A stretch of 64,000 nt of DNA from Paraconexibacter sp040581415 (GTDB lineage Bacteria > Actinomycetota > Thermoleophilia > Solirubrobacterales > Solirubrobacteraceae): assembly GCF_040581415.1 (NCBI RefSeq), contig NZ_CP114014.1, positions 434,001-498,000 on the forward strand, given 5' to 3'. Under the pieces are notes generated by a model. The model saw nothing but the letters and a program-made list of their open reading frames with translations, was not told the DNA's origin and did not search any database. This document shows, piece by piece, positions 49,688 to 58,313 of this stretch. Each line of letters begins with the position of its first letter. Position 1 is the first letter of the stretch. Position numbers and translations under genes: made by a program.

Positions 49688-52603
49688 ATGCGTGCAGGAC
49701 CGGTACGGCTCTTCGGAGCGTTGGTCGTCTCGTTGTCGCTCGCCGGGGCGGTGCCGACGCAGGCGTCCGCCGCGGTCGACATCGTCAGCCGCGGGTTCTC
49801 ACCGGACCCGGGGGTGATCGGGAGCACGGCGACGCTGGACGTCAGCGTCAAGGTCGGCGCGGCCCCGTACATCGTCGAGTTCTTCTGCTGCGACGTCCTC
49901 AACACGGTGACGGCGCAGACCGTGATCGACGACAGCTCGCCGACCACGCAGGCGCTGACCGGTGACCACAAGTTCACGTTCGACCCGTCGACCGGCGGCG
50001 TCAACGGCGACAAGCGCGCAGTGACCGTCCGGGTGACCGACTCCAACGGGGACCAGTCGCGGCAGGTGTTCGTGTTCCAGCCGCCGCGCGCCGCCGTCGC
50101 ACCGACGCCGGTCCCGCCGAAGTCGCCGACGACGCCCTCCACGCCCACGACTCCGGCCACCCCGACCACTCCGAGGCCGCCGACCACACCCGCCACACCG
50201 ACGGCGCCGGACGCGCCCGTGGTGCAGAAGCAGTGCGATCCGGCCGTGTCGTTCGGGCTGGTCAAGGCCCAGGTGACGGGCCCCGGGTGCTGGCAGAAGG
50301 TCCAGGCTCCGTCGTCCGGCTATGCGGAGGAGGGGGTCAACGTCCGCGGCGGCGGCACGTTCTACCGCTTCAACGGCAGCTTCAAGCTGAACGGCATCCC
50401 GTTCCCGGCGGCGCCGTCCGGCCGCACCTACATGCTCGCCGAGCCGTCGCCCGACGCGCCGGGTGGGCAGCTCGGCCTGGACGGCGTGGTCGAACTGAAG
50501 CTCAAGCAGGTCACGGTCTTCCGCCAGAAGCTGCTGTGGAAGCTCCCGTCCGGGACGACCGAGGGCAAGCTCGCCGGGTTCACGCTGCCGGGTGGCGGCT
50601 CGCTCGGCGGCCTGCCGATCGGCGGCACCGTCGAGGTCATCTTCCGCAAGCGCAGCAACCGGTTCGCGACGAGCTTCCCGATCACGGTGACGCTGCCGTC
50701 GATCTTCAAGCCGTCCCCGGGCACCCAGGGATCGATCACGGGATCGACCGAGATCACCACCGACGAGACCAGTGGCATCAACCTCGACGGCGGCAAGGTC
50801 CAGGTCGCGAACGCGGCGATCGGCAAGCTGGCGATCAAGAACCTGTGCTTCTCGTACCTCTCGGCGAACGTCAGCACGAGCTTCGCCGCGTGTCAGCCGC
50901 CGTCGCTGAACGGCGCGCCGGCAGTGCAGTGCGCACCGCCCAGGAAGGCCGAGGAGCGCTTTGACGGCTCGCTGCTGGTCCAGCTGCCGACCGGCAAGGA
51001 GACCCAGTTCGCCGCGTTCGGCGGCATCTCCGGCGGCCAGTTCGCCTACGGGGGTGGCTTCGTCGACAACGCCGGCATCCCGCTGGTCGCGGGCATCGCG
51101 CTCGAGCGCTTCGGATTCGGCCTGTGTCTGAAGCCGACGCTGCTGCTCAAGGCCGACGCCGGGCTCTCGTTCGCCAAGGGCCTCGTCCGCGGTGACGTCT
51201 CCCTGACCTACGCCGAGCCCACCGCGAAGAGCTTCTTCGTCGAGGCCGCCGGCTTCCTGCGGGTGGCCGACATCCCGGTCGGCAACGGCCGGGTGAAGAT
51301 CGACAGCACCGGCACCGTCGACTTCGACGTCCAGGCCGCGATCAACATCGCGGACGGCTTCCTGAAGGCCGACGGCAAGGTCGCCGGGTTCATCCAGCCG
51401 AACCCGTTCGCGTTCAACGTCGACGGCGACCTGCAGGTCTGCATCGACATCAAGATCGCCAACCCGTGCGCCAGGGGCGGCATCACCGTGTCGAACAAGG
51501 GCGTCGGCGGCTGCGCCGACCTCCCGTTCTTCCGTGTCTGGAGTGCGCACTTCTTCTGGGTGAAGCCGAAGGACCGCAAGCAGTTCGACTTCGGCACCAC
51601 CTGCGGCTTCCGGGATCCCGTCCGCGTGACGCGGAGCCGTCAGGCCGGGGCGCCGCTGACGTTCCCCGTCGCACCGAACTCCCAGCAGTACCTCGCGCAC
51701 TTCGACGGCGTCGGAAAGCCGCCGAAGGTGCGGATCACGAGCCCATCGGGCAAGGTGTTCGCGTCGGGGCCCGACCGCTCCACGACCGACGGCGAGTCGT
51801 TCCTGATCATGGAGAACCCGACCGCTCCGGAGACCGTCGTCTTCCTGAAGGAGAACGCGGCCGCGGGCGACTGGAAGGTCGAGCCGCTCGAAGGCAGCAC
51901 GGTGACGGGTGTCTCGTTCCAGGACGAGGAGAAGGAGCCGACGGTCGTCAGCGCCACCACCCTCCCGCTCAAGACCGGTGGCCGCGTGGCGGACATCGCG
52001 TTCGACGCCCGCGCCGGTGACCGCGTCCAGCTCGACATCGTCGGGCAGGAGTACCAGCAGCGGATCGCGACGAACGTGGTCGGCCGTCCGTGCCCGGCGG
52101 GTCGCAAGGCGCCCGGGCGCACGAACGCGCAGTCGCTGTGCGCACGGGTCAGCTGGAAGCCGAAGTTCGGCTTCGGCGGTCCGCGGACCCTGCAGGCCAC
52201 CGTGTTCACCAAGGACGACATCGTCCTCGGCGAGTCGGCGGTCGCCCGGTTCATCGCCCCGCCGCCGAAGCTGTCGCCGACTGTCCCGGCCCTGCGCCTG
52301 GTCCGCCGCGGGACCGACGTGTTCGCGATCTGGGGCCGCTCCGGCGGGAACACGGTGCGCTACGCGGCCTACGCGCAGCTCACCAACGGCCGCAAGATCG
52401 GCCACACGTCGCCGGAGACGTGCCTGGCCTGGCGGATCAGGAACGTGTCCCCGCGCACGGGGGTCACGCTCCGGCTGCAGTCCGGTCGGCCGGACCTGCG
52501 GTTCAGCCCCGCGAAGAGCGTGAAGCTTCTCCCGGGCAAGCTCTACGCCGGGCCGCCGCAGCTGAAGAAGGCGAAGGTCCCGACGCCCTGCGAGTCGATC
52601 TAG
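49688..52603 (+). CDS. Large secreted protein with Ig-like start and Thr/Pro linker, unknown
   Basis: This is a 971-residue protein with a signal peptide (about 1-29). An Ig-like domain (about 30-135) contains an unusual CC (FFCCDVL). A Thr/Pro linker (about 140-180, repeats of PTTP) follows. A long beta-rich body (about 185-650) holds spaced Cys and the segment 'INIADGFLKADGKVAGFIQPNPFAFNVDGDLQVCIDI'. The rest is further beta-domains. No enzyme motif is recognised. A TACACT box lies at 49636-49641 and GAAAGG at 49676-49681 before ATG 49688. Related large proteins with an outer-surface repeat role may exist in this class; the function is unknown. Confidence 0.75.
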   Translation: MRAGPVRLFGALVVSLSLAGAVPTQASAAVDIVSRGFSPDPGVIGSTATLDVSVKVGAAPYIVEFFCCDVLNTVTAQTVIDDSSPTTQALTGDHKFTFDPSTGGVNGDKRAVTVRVTDSNGDQSRQVFVFQPPRAAVAPTPVPPKSPTTPSTPTTPATPTTPRPPTTPATPTAPDAPVVQKQCDPAVSFGLVKAQVTGPGCWQKVQAPSSGYAEEGVNVRGGGTFYRFNGSFKLNGIPFPAAPSGRTYMLAEPSPDAPGGQLGLDGVVELKLKQVTVFRQKLLWKLPSGTTEGKLAGFTLPGGGSLGGLPIGGTVEVIFRKRSNRFATSFPITVTLPSIFKPSPGTQGSITGSTEITTDETSGINLDGGKVQVANAAIGKLAIKNLCFSYLSANVSTSFAACQPPSLNGAPAVQCAPPRKAEERFDGSLLVQLPTGKETQFAAFGGISGGQFAYGGGFVDNAGIPLVAGIALERFGFGLCLKPTLLLKADAGLSFAKGLVRGDVSLTYAEPTAKSFFVEAAGFLRVADIPVGNGRVKIDSTGTVDFDVQAAINIADGFLKADGKVAGFIQPNPFAFNVDGDLQVCIDIKIANPCARGGITVSNKGVGGCADLPFFRVWSAHFFWVKPKDRKQFDFGTTCGFRDPVRVTRSRQAGAPLTFPVAPNSQQYLAHFDGVGKPPKVRITSPSGKVFASGPDRSTTDGESFLIMENPTAPETVVFLKENAAAGDWKVEPLEGSTVTGVSFQDEEKEPTVVSATTLPLKTGGRVADIAFDARAGDRVQLDIVGQEYQQRIATNVVGRPCPAGRKAPGRTNAQSLCARVSWKPKFGFGGPRTLQATVFTKDDIVLGESAVARFIAPPPKLSPTVPALRLVRRGTDVFAIWGRSGGNTVRYAAYAQLTNGRKIGHTSPETCLAWRIRNVSPRTGVTLRLQSGRPDLRFSPAKSVKLLPGKLYAGPPQLKKAKVPTPCESI

Positions 52604-52609
52604 GGGTCC

Positions 52610-52654
52610 CCGGCCGGTGCGCGCCGCCCGCCATGCGGGTGGCGCGCCGGCCGG
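52610..52654 (+). terminator. Large terminator hairpin after 971-residue protein gene
   Basis: CCGGCCGG pairs with CCGGCCGG at the base, then CGCGCC with GGCGCG and CCCGC with GCGGG around a CAT loop. One 2-nt bulge and one G-U pair occur. It begins 7 nt after the stop. Confidence 0.75.
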
Positions 52655-52687
52655 GTCGTCGTCCCCCGTCAGCTGCCGGCGGGGTCG

Positions 52688-52799
52688 ATGCGGAGGATGT
52701 GCTGCTCGCGCTGGATGTGAGGTCGTGTCCGCCGGCCGCCTGACCGCCGTCTTCCCGGAGGCGCTGCGGGTTCGACGTCTTCGGGTGCGCCCGCCGTGA
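52688..52799 (+). pseudogene. nucS: Degenerate 5' fragment of nucS
   Basis: A frame here reads CEVVSAGRLTAVFPEALRV, which matches residues 8 onward of the NucS endonuclease and the intact start at 58.15 kb (CEVVYTGRLTAVLPEALRL). At DNA level 52716-52781 and 58149-58214 agree at most positions. The bases before it are scrambled relative to the real NucS start, and the homology stops near residue 25. It is a short relic with no possible function of its own, lying between a terminator and the GGDEF/EAL gene. Confidence 0.7.
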
Positions 52800-52867
52800 C
52801 GCAGCAGCGCTCGGTCGTCGGCGGCTCAAGGTCACGCGGGTGAAGCCGACGAACCGAACGACTCCCC

Positions 52868-55800
52868 GTGACATCGACGCGTGCCCCATCCTCGCGACTG
52901 CGGTCGATCGTCGGCCGCCTGGCCGCGGGTGCTCCGCTGCTCGCGGCGGTGTTCGCGACAGTGATCGGCGCGGTGACCCTCGCGGGCTGGCTCCTGGGTG
53001 TTCGCGGGCTCACGTCGGTGGTCCCCGGGATGCCCGAGATGAAGGTGCTCACGGCGATCGGTCTGGTGGCGTCGGGAACGGCGCTGGTGTGCCTGGCGCC
53101 GGCGGGCGCTCCGCGGTCGCTCAGGGTCGGTCGCGCCGGCGGCGGGCTGGTCGCCGCGATCGGCGCGGCCGTCTGCTTCGAGTACCTCGTTCAGCCGGTC
53201 GGGATCGATCAGCTGCTGTTCCGCGACCCGGCGGCGACGCTCCCGGGGCGCCCGTCGCCGCACACAGCGGTGGCGTTCATCGCGCTCGGGCTCGCGCTGG
53301 TCACGGTCGACCTCCGCCGGCTTCCTGGATGGGTGCATCCGGCGTTGGTTGCCGTCCTCGCCGGCGTGGTGGAGTTCGCGCTGGTCGGCTACGTCTATGG
53401 CGTCGACTACCTGCGGGGGCTGTCCGGCCAGACCGGGATGGCGCCCAACACCCTGGTGGCGTTGGTCGCCCTGACGGTCGGCGTCCTCGCGCTACGGCCC
53501 GACCGGGGCATCGCGTCGCTGCTACGCGGGGCGGATGCCGGGGCGCAGATGGCCCGTGCGCTCATCCCGGTGGCAACGATGGGTCCAGTGGCGCTCGGGG
53601 CGGTGCGATTCGTTCTCCAGGAGCACGGTCTCATCGGCCTGCGGGTCGGGCTCGCGACGTTCACCCTGTCGATGGTCTTCCTGCTCACCGCCGCGGTGGT
53701 GATCGCGGCGGCGCGGGCGCGCGCCGTTGATCATGAGCGGGCGGCGGCGCAGCAGCGGTTCAGCGATCTGCTCGAGTCGGCCCCGGACGGCATGGTCATC
53801 GTCGACGAGACCGGCGTGATCGTGCTGGTCAACGCCCGCGCCAAGCTGATGTTCGGTTACGCGGAGCAGGAGCTCGTCGGTCAGCCGGTCGAGGTGCTGC
53901 TCCCGGCGGCGGTGCGCGCCGCGCACCGCGAGCACCGGGCGGGGTTTGCGGCGGCCCCTGCTGCCAGGGGCATGGGCGGCGACCTCGAGCTCGAAGCGGT
54001 CCGGCGTGACGGCTCGACCTTCCTCGTCGAGGTCAGCCTGAGCCCGCTGCAGACTCCGGGTGGCCTCCTGGTCTCCAGCGCGATCCGTGACGTCACCGCC
54101 CGCGCGGCGCGTGAAGCGGAAGAAGCGGCGATCCGGCGCGTCGCCGAACTGGTCGCCCAGAATGGCGCTCCCGGAGTGGTGTTCGATGCGGTCGCACGCG
54201 AGATCGGGGACCTGCTCTCAGCGACCTCAGCCGCGGTGATGCGGTTCGACGCCGAGCGGCGCGAGGGCCGGATCGTCGGCGGCTGGAATGTCGACGGCGC
54301 GCAGATCAAGGGGGCGCGCTTCGATCTGGACGGGCGCACCGCGTCCTCCGCGGTGTTCCGCACCGGACGAGCAGCCTGCGTGGAGGACCTCGCGGACGCT
54401 GTCGACGGGGTCGGCCCCCTGGTGACTGCCGCATCATTGCGGACCGGTGTCGCGGCGCCGATCCGGGTCGCCGGCCAGCTGTGGGGCGCCGTCGGCGCAG
54501 GGTTCGCGGGCCCCGCGACGGACGAGGCGCTGGTGCGGCTCGACCGCTTCGCTGTGCTGGTCGCGCTGGCGATCGCCAACCGCGAGCAGGAGCTGGCGCT
54601 GCGCGAGGCCGAGGGGCTGCACCGTGCGCTGCTCGACAACCTCCCCGGGACTGCCGTGACGCTCTACGACGAGGACCTGCGGGTCCAGAGCATCCGCGGG
54701 CCGATCTTGCGGGAAGCGGGCGTCGACCCGGCCCAGTTCCTCGGCCGCCCGATCTGCGAGACGGTCCCCGCGGCCACCCTCGCGATCGTCGAGCCGCTCC
54801 TGCGCACGGCGCTGGAGGGCCACGGCGGAGCGACCGAGTACCGGTCTTCGGCCACCGGCGGGGACATCCACATCGAGGTCGTGCCGCATCGTGACGGCGA
54901 GGGACGGATCGTCGGCGCCATGTCGGTGTCGCGCGACATCACCGCTCGCCTCGAGCGCGAGCGGGCACTCGACGCCAGCCGTGCTGAGCTCGCGCTGGCG
55001 AAACAGTCGCTCGAGGCGATCCTCCTGCACACTCCCGCCGCCGTGTTCCTCAAGGATCGCGACCAGCGGTTCCTCGTCGCGAACGCCGAGACCGCCCGCG
55101 TCGTCGGCTTCCCGGGCCAGGACATCACCGGGCGCTCCCTGTGGGACATGTATCCGCACGACGTGGTCGAGATCCTCGACGCGAACGACGCCGCCGTGAT
55201 GAACGCCGGGACGCCGGTCAAGTTCGAGGAGACCGCACCGGATCAGGACGACGACGGCCGTACTCACACGTGGCTGGCCGTGAAGTTCCCCGTCCGCGAT
55301 CAGAGCGACGCGGTCGTCGGCATCGGCGGGATCTCGATGGACATCACCGACCACAAGGAGGCGGAGCTCGCGCGGCGGGCGGCAGAGGAGCGCTTCGAGG
55401 TCATGTTCGAGAACGCCGCGGTCCCGATGTCCGTCATCGCCCTCGAAGGGGAAGATGCCGGAAAGGTCCTGGACGCCAACCCCGCCTACGCCGAGCTCCT
55501 CGGCTGCGACCGTGACGAGATCATCGGGCACGGGGTGGCGACGTGGATGCACCCCGACGACCACGAGAGCGCGTACGCCCGGCCGATGCGCCAGCTCGCC
55601 GACGGGGAGGTCGATCGCACCCGGTTCGAGCGCCGGTACCTGCATCGCGACGGCCACGTGGTCTGGACGCTCGTCACCAATGCCGCCTACACCGACGCGC
55701 ACGGGCGACGGATCGCCGTCGGGCAGATTCTCGACATCTCCGACCGCAAGCACCTCGAGGGCCGCCTGCAGGAACTTGCCGACCACGATCCGCTCACCGG

Positions 55801-57070
55801 CCTCTTCAACCGCCGTCGGTTCCAGAACGAGCTCGACGGGCGGCTTGCCCATGCGCGCCGCTATGGCGGGACGATCGCCGTCCTGGCCATCGACCTCGAC
55901 GGGTTCAAGTTCGTCAACGACTCACTCGGGCACGCCGTCGGTGACGAGCTCGTCACGCGACTCGGCGGCGTCCTGCGCCGCTCGCTGCGCGAGAGCGACG
56001 TCGTGGCGCGCACCGGTGGCGACGAGTTCGCCGTGATCCTCCCGGGCGCGGACGAGGCCGGTGCACGCGAGGTCGCGAGCAAGCTCGTCATCGAGCTCCG
56101 GAACGCCGGCAAGATCGTCGACCGCCACCGGCACGCGAACGTCACCGCGTCGATCGGGATCACCATCCTCGGCGACGGCGAGCAGATCACCGCCGAGGAC
56201 CTGCTCGTCGAGGCGGACATCGCGATGTACGACGCCAAGGCCGCCGGCAAGAACGGCTACGCGATCCACCAGCGCGACGAGGGACGGCGCGAGCAGATCC
56301 AGGTCCGCCAGGACTGGCTGGCCCGCCTCCGCGACGCCGTCGAGCACGAGCGCTTCGAGCTCTTCGCGCAGCCGATCGTCCCGGTCTGCTCGAACGGCCT
56401 CCCCCGGTACGAGCTCCTCCTCCGCCTGCCCGACGGCCACGGGGACCTCATACCGCCCGGTTCGTTCCTCTACAACGCCGAGCGCTTCAACCTCATCGGG
56501 CAGATCGACTTCTGGGTCATGACGCAGGCGGTCAGGCTCCTCCACCACCAGCACGCCTGCGGCCACGATCTCGCGGTCTCGATCAACGTCTCAGCGAAGA
56601 CGATCAACGGCGGCGGCGTCATCGACCACCTGCGCAGCCTCATGGCGCGCTGGCCGATACCCACGGGCCGGCTGGTCCTCGAGCTCACCGAGACGGCCGC
56701 GATCGCGAACATCGAACGTGCCCAGGAGCTCGCGAGCGACCTCCACGAGCTCGGCTGCGGGCTCGCCCTGGACGACTTCGGCGCCGGCTTCGCCACCTTC
56801 TACTACCTCAAGCACCTGAGGTTCGACTTCGTGAAGATCGACGGCGAGTTCATCAAGCGCCTCCCCGACAACCCCACCGACCAGCTCGTCGTCAAAGCCG
56901 TCGTCGACATCGCCCGCGGCATGGGAGCCGACACCATCGCCGAGTACGTCCAGGACGACGCGACCCTCGACGTGTTGACACGCCTCGGCGTCGGCTACGC
57001 CCAGGGCTACCACACCGGACGTCCGGTCGCGCTCAGCAGCATCCTCACCGCATCGCCCGCGGACGCATGA
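52868..57070 (+). CDS. Membrane PAS/GAF-GGDEF-EAL protein, cyclic-di-GMP turnover
   Basis: This is a 1400-residue protein from GTG 52868. About seven or eight N-terminal helices (15-290) form a membrane sensor. Next come PAS (about 295-410), GAF (about 420-575), three PAS domains (about 580-960), GGDEF (about 970-1130) and EAL (about 1140-1400). GGDEF is intact at 1050-1054 with an RESD inhibitory site just before. The EAL motif reads ELL (1182-1184), but LELTE, DDFGAG (1302-1307) and KID are kept. It can make c-di-GMP; hydrolysis is likely but less sure. A hairpin follows. Confidence 0.92.
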   Translation: MTSTRAPSSRLRSIVGRLAAGAPLLAAVFATVIGAVTLAGWLLGVRGLTSVVPGMPEMKVLTAIGLVASGTALVCLAPAGAPRSLRVGRAGGGLVAAIGAAVCFEYLVQPVGIDQLLFRDPAATLPGRPSPHTAVAFIALGLALVTVDLRRLPGWVHPALVAVLAGVVEFALVGYVYGVDYLRGLSGQTGMAPNTLVALVALTVGVLALRPDRGIASLLRGADAGAQMARALIPVATMGPVALGAVRFVLQEHGLIGLRVGLATFTLSMVFLLTAAVVIAAARARAVDHERAAAQQRFSDLLESAPDGMVIVDETGVIVLVNARAKLMFGYAEQELVGQPVEVLLPAAVRAAHREHRAGFAAAPAARGMGGDLELEAVRRDGSTFLVEVSLSPLQTPGGLLVSSAIRDVTARAAREAEEAAIRRVAELVAQNGAPGVVFDAVAREIGDLLSATSAAVMRFDAERREGRIVGGWNVDGAQIKGARFDLDGRTASSAVFRTGRAACVEDLADAVDGVGPLVTAASLRTGVAAPIRVAGQLWGAVGAGFAGPATDEALVRLDRFAVLVALAIANREQELALREAEGLHRALLDNLPGTAVTLYDEDLRVQSIRGPILREAGVDPAQFLGRPICETVPAATLAIVEPLLRTALEGHGGATEYRSSATGGDIHIEVVPHRDGEGRIVGAMSVSRDITARLERERALDASRAELALAKQSLEAILLHTPAAVFLKDRDQRFLVANAETARVVGFPGQDITGRSLWDMYPHDVVEILDANDAAVMNAGTPVKFEETAPDQDDDGRTHTWLAVKFPVRDQSDAVVGIGGISMDITDHKEAELARRAAEERFEVMFENAAVPMSVIALEGEDAGKVLDANPAYAELLGCDRDEIIGHGVATWMHPDDHESAYARPMRQLADGEVDRTRFERRYLHRDGHVVWTLVTNAAYTDAHGRRIAVGQILDISDRKHLEGRLQELADHDPLTGLFNRRRFQNELDGRLAHARRYGGTIAVLAIDLDGFKFVNDSLGHAVGDELVTRLGGVLRRSLRESDVVARTGGDEFAVILPGADEAGAREVASKLVIELRNAGKIVDRHRHANVTASIGITILGDGEQITAEDLLVEADIAMYDAKAAGKNGYAIHQRDEGRREQIQVRQDWLARLRDAVEHERFELFAQPIVPVCSNGLPRYELLLRLPDGHGDLIPPGSFLYNAERFNLIGQIDFWVMTQAVRLLHHQHACGHDLAVSINVSAKTINGGGVIDHLRSLMARWPIPTGRLVLELTETAAIANIERAQELASDLHELGCGLALDDFGAGFATFYYLKHLRFDFVKIDGEFIKRLPDNPTDQLVVKAVVDIARGMGADTIAEYVQDDATLDVLTRLGVGYAQGYHTGRPVALSSILTASPADA

Positions 57071-57073
57071 AGA

Positions 57074-57095
57074 GGGCGATCGCTTCGCGATGCCC
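57074..57095. terminator. Hairpin between convergent genes
   Basis: GGGC-g-ATCGC pairs with GCGATGCCC around TTC. It lies between the GGDEF/EAL stop and the DUF3024 gene end. Confidence 0.6.
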
Positions 57096-57101
57096 CTGCT
57101 G

Positions 57102-57392
57102 TCAGAGCGGGCTGCCAGGGCAGGCCTTGGGCTCAGCGAAAGCACGCAGACAGCGCCGGTCGGGCCAGTAGAGGGTCCACGTCTCGTACTTGCTGGTCCA
57201 GCGCAGGCGCGCGACCCCACGGCGGGTCCATGCGGGGTCGTGGTCCTTGCGCCAGGGCGGGCGGCATCCGACGATCGTGATGCCGCGGGCGTCGACGTCG
57301 GCCTCGATGCGCAGTTCATCGGCCACCTCAGGCGGGATCCGTTGCTCGCAGTGGTGGCGGACCGCGGTGATGTCGCGCTCGGGTAGCGGCAT
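57102..57392 (-). CDS. DUF3024 family protein
   Basis: This is a 96-residue protein with the DUF3024 pattern: 'VRHHCEQRIPPEVADELRIEADVDARGITIVGCRPPWR', then 'WTRRGVARLRWTSKYETWTLYWPDRRCLRAF'. The fold and role are not established. It follows the PIN toxin gene by 7 nt on the same strand, so it belongs to a three-gene AbrB-PIN-DUF3024 operon. Confidence 0.8.
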   Translation of the reverse strand: MPLPERDITAVRHHCEQRIPPEVADELRIEADVDARGITIVGCRPPWRKDHDPAWTRRGVARLRWTSKYETWTLYWPDRRCLRAFAEPKACPGSPL

Positions 57393-57399
57393 CGTGCGG

Positions 57400-57792
57400 T
57401 CAGGTGCCCGGGCGGAGGTCTTCGATGACGCATGGCGGGTCGTCGAGGATGATGAGCTCGGGGTCGCCGGTGAGGAGCGGGAGGCCGTGGGCGGCGGCGG
57501 TGGCGGCGGCGAAGCAGTCGCCCAGGGCGATCGGAGCGCGGGCCTTCAGGCGGGCGGCGTCGATCATGCGGGCGGTGCCCGGGAGGTCAGGCGCGAGAGA
57601 GGCGCGGAGGGCGGAGAGGATCTCGTCGGCCTGGTCGCGGCCGTGGTCGCGCTCGACGCGGTAGTAGACCTCGATGAGGTTGACCCAGCTGACGACAGGT
57701 CGGTCGGGCAGCAGCTGTTCGACGCGGGTGCGGGCGGGCTCGTCGCCGTCGAGCCAGGCGAGGATCGCCCAGGAGTCAAGGCAGGCGCTCAC
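57400..57792 (-). CDS. PIN-domain toxin (VapC family)
   Basis: This is a 130-residue PIN nuclease from GTG 57792, overlapping the antitoxin TGA by 4 nt. The metal-site acids are Asp6 (CLDSWA), Glu41 (LIEVYY), Asp92 (ALGDCF) and Asp110 (LTGDPEL). It is a different subfamily from the PIN toxin at 17.3 kb, paired with an AbrB-like rather than a ribbon-helix-helix antitoxin. Confidence 0.9.
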   Translation of the reverse strand: MSACLDSWAILAWLDGDEPARTRVEQLLPDRPVVSWVNLIEVYYRVERDHGRDQADEILSALRASLAPDLPGTARMIDAARLKARAPIALGDCFAAATAAAHGLPLLTGDPELIILDDPPCVIEDLRPGT

Positions 57793-58004
57793 CGTGGTTC
57801 GCGGCCGCGGTCCTCGAGCAGCCGGCCGGCCATGCCGCTGCCGGCGAAGCGGCCGCCGAGCGTCGCCGGCCGGTTTCGGGCGATAAGGACGACCATGTCG
57901 TCGCGGAGCTCGAAGTCGACTTCGTCGCCGGGGTGCAGGCCGACGCGGTCGCGGATGGCCTTCGGGATGACGACCTGGCCCTTTGCGCCGATGCGGACGG
58001 TCAT
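57789..58004 (-). CDS. AbrB/MazE-like antitoxin
   Basis: This is a 71-residue protein with an N-terminal SpoVT/AbrB swapped-hairpin fold (TVRIGAKGQVVIPKAIRDRVGLHPGDEVDFEL) and a short C-terminal toxin-binding tail (RFAGSGMAGRLLEDRG). It neutralises the PIN toxin and likely represses the operon. The start ATG 58004 lies inside the operator-like repeat 57999-58021. Confidence 0.9.
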   Translation of the reverse strand: MTVRIGAKGQVVIPKAIRDRVGLHPGDEVDFELRDDMVVLIARNRPATLGGRFAGSGMAGRLLEDRGREPR

Positions 58005-58021
58005 ACCTGTTGAGTATGACC
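57999..58021. promoter_or_regulatory. Operator of AbrB-PIN operon
   Basis: GGTCATAC-N7-GTATGACC is a perfect 8-bp inverted repeat covering the antitoxin start codon, so dimer binding here should block transcription or translation start. Confidence 0.6.
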
Positions 58022-58112
58022 GCCGCGGCTGTGGCGTCAAGGCGCAGCGCCGTCGGCGGAACGTTCTGCGCAGATAGCGGCGAGCGCACGCGGGGACGTC
58101 GGGTTGTGCCAG

Positions 58113-58118
58113 TACCGT
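58113..58118 (+). promoter_or_regulatory. -10 box TACCGT of nucS
   Basis: It ends 9 nt before ATG 58128 and no Shine-Dalgarno sequence is present, consistent with a leaderless nucS mRNA. Confidence 0.5.
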
Positions 58119-58127
58119 CGTCGGCCG

Positions 58128-58289
58128 ATGCGCCTGATCGTCGCCCGCTGTGAGGTCGTGTACACCGGCCGCCTGACTGCCGTCCTCCCGGAGGCGCTCC
58201 GGCTGCTGATGCTCAAGAGTGACGGGTCGGTGCTCGTGCACGCGGACACCGGTGGGTACAAGCCACAGAACTGTAGCTTGACTAAATAG
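58128..58289 (+). pseudogene. nucS: nucS mismatch-repair endonuclease, truncated after codon 48
   Basis: ATG 58128 opens a frame whose first 48 residues are a clear NucS N-terminus: RLIVARCEV, YTGRLTAVLPEALRLL, KSDGSVLVHAD and GGYKPQN, where actinobacterial NucS continues NWMSPP. Here the frame leaves homology after Asn48 (bases 58269-58271) and ends five codons later at TAG 58287. NucS is normally about 220-250 residues, with a C-terminal nuclease domain that is absent. The break coincides with the left end of the mobile element, and the rest of nucS should lie beyond it, outside the window. The native promoter and start are intact, so a short fragment may still be made. Confidence 0.85.
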
Positions 58290-58306
58290 CCACCCGGCGG
58301 TACAAA
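58278..58306 (+). promoter_or_regulatory. Serine recombinase promoter at element end
   Basis: TTGACT (58278-58283), 17 nt and TACAAA (58301-58306) match the sigma-70 consensus closely. ATG 58314 lies 7 nt after the -10 box, so the mRNA is leaderless. The promoter starts 7 nt inside the element and contains the premature nucS stop codon. Confidence 0.65.
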
Positions 58307-58313
58307 GGCTCGA

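Noticed and set aside
50100..50220. Independent repeat element from the PTTP-coding stretch
   Set aside because: It is an in-frame Thr/Pro linker of the 971-residue secreted protein.
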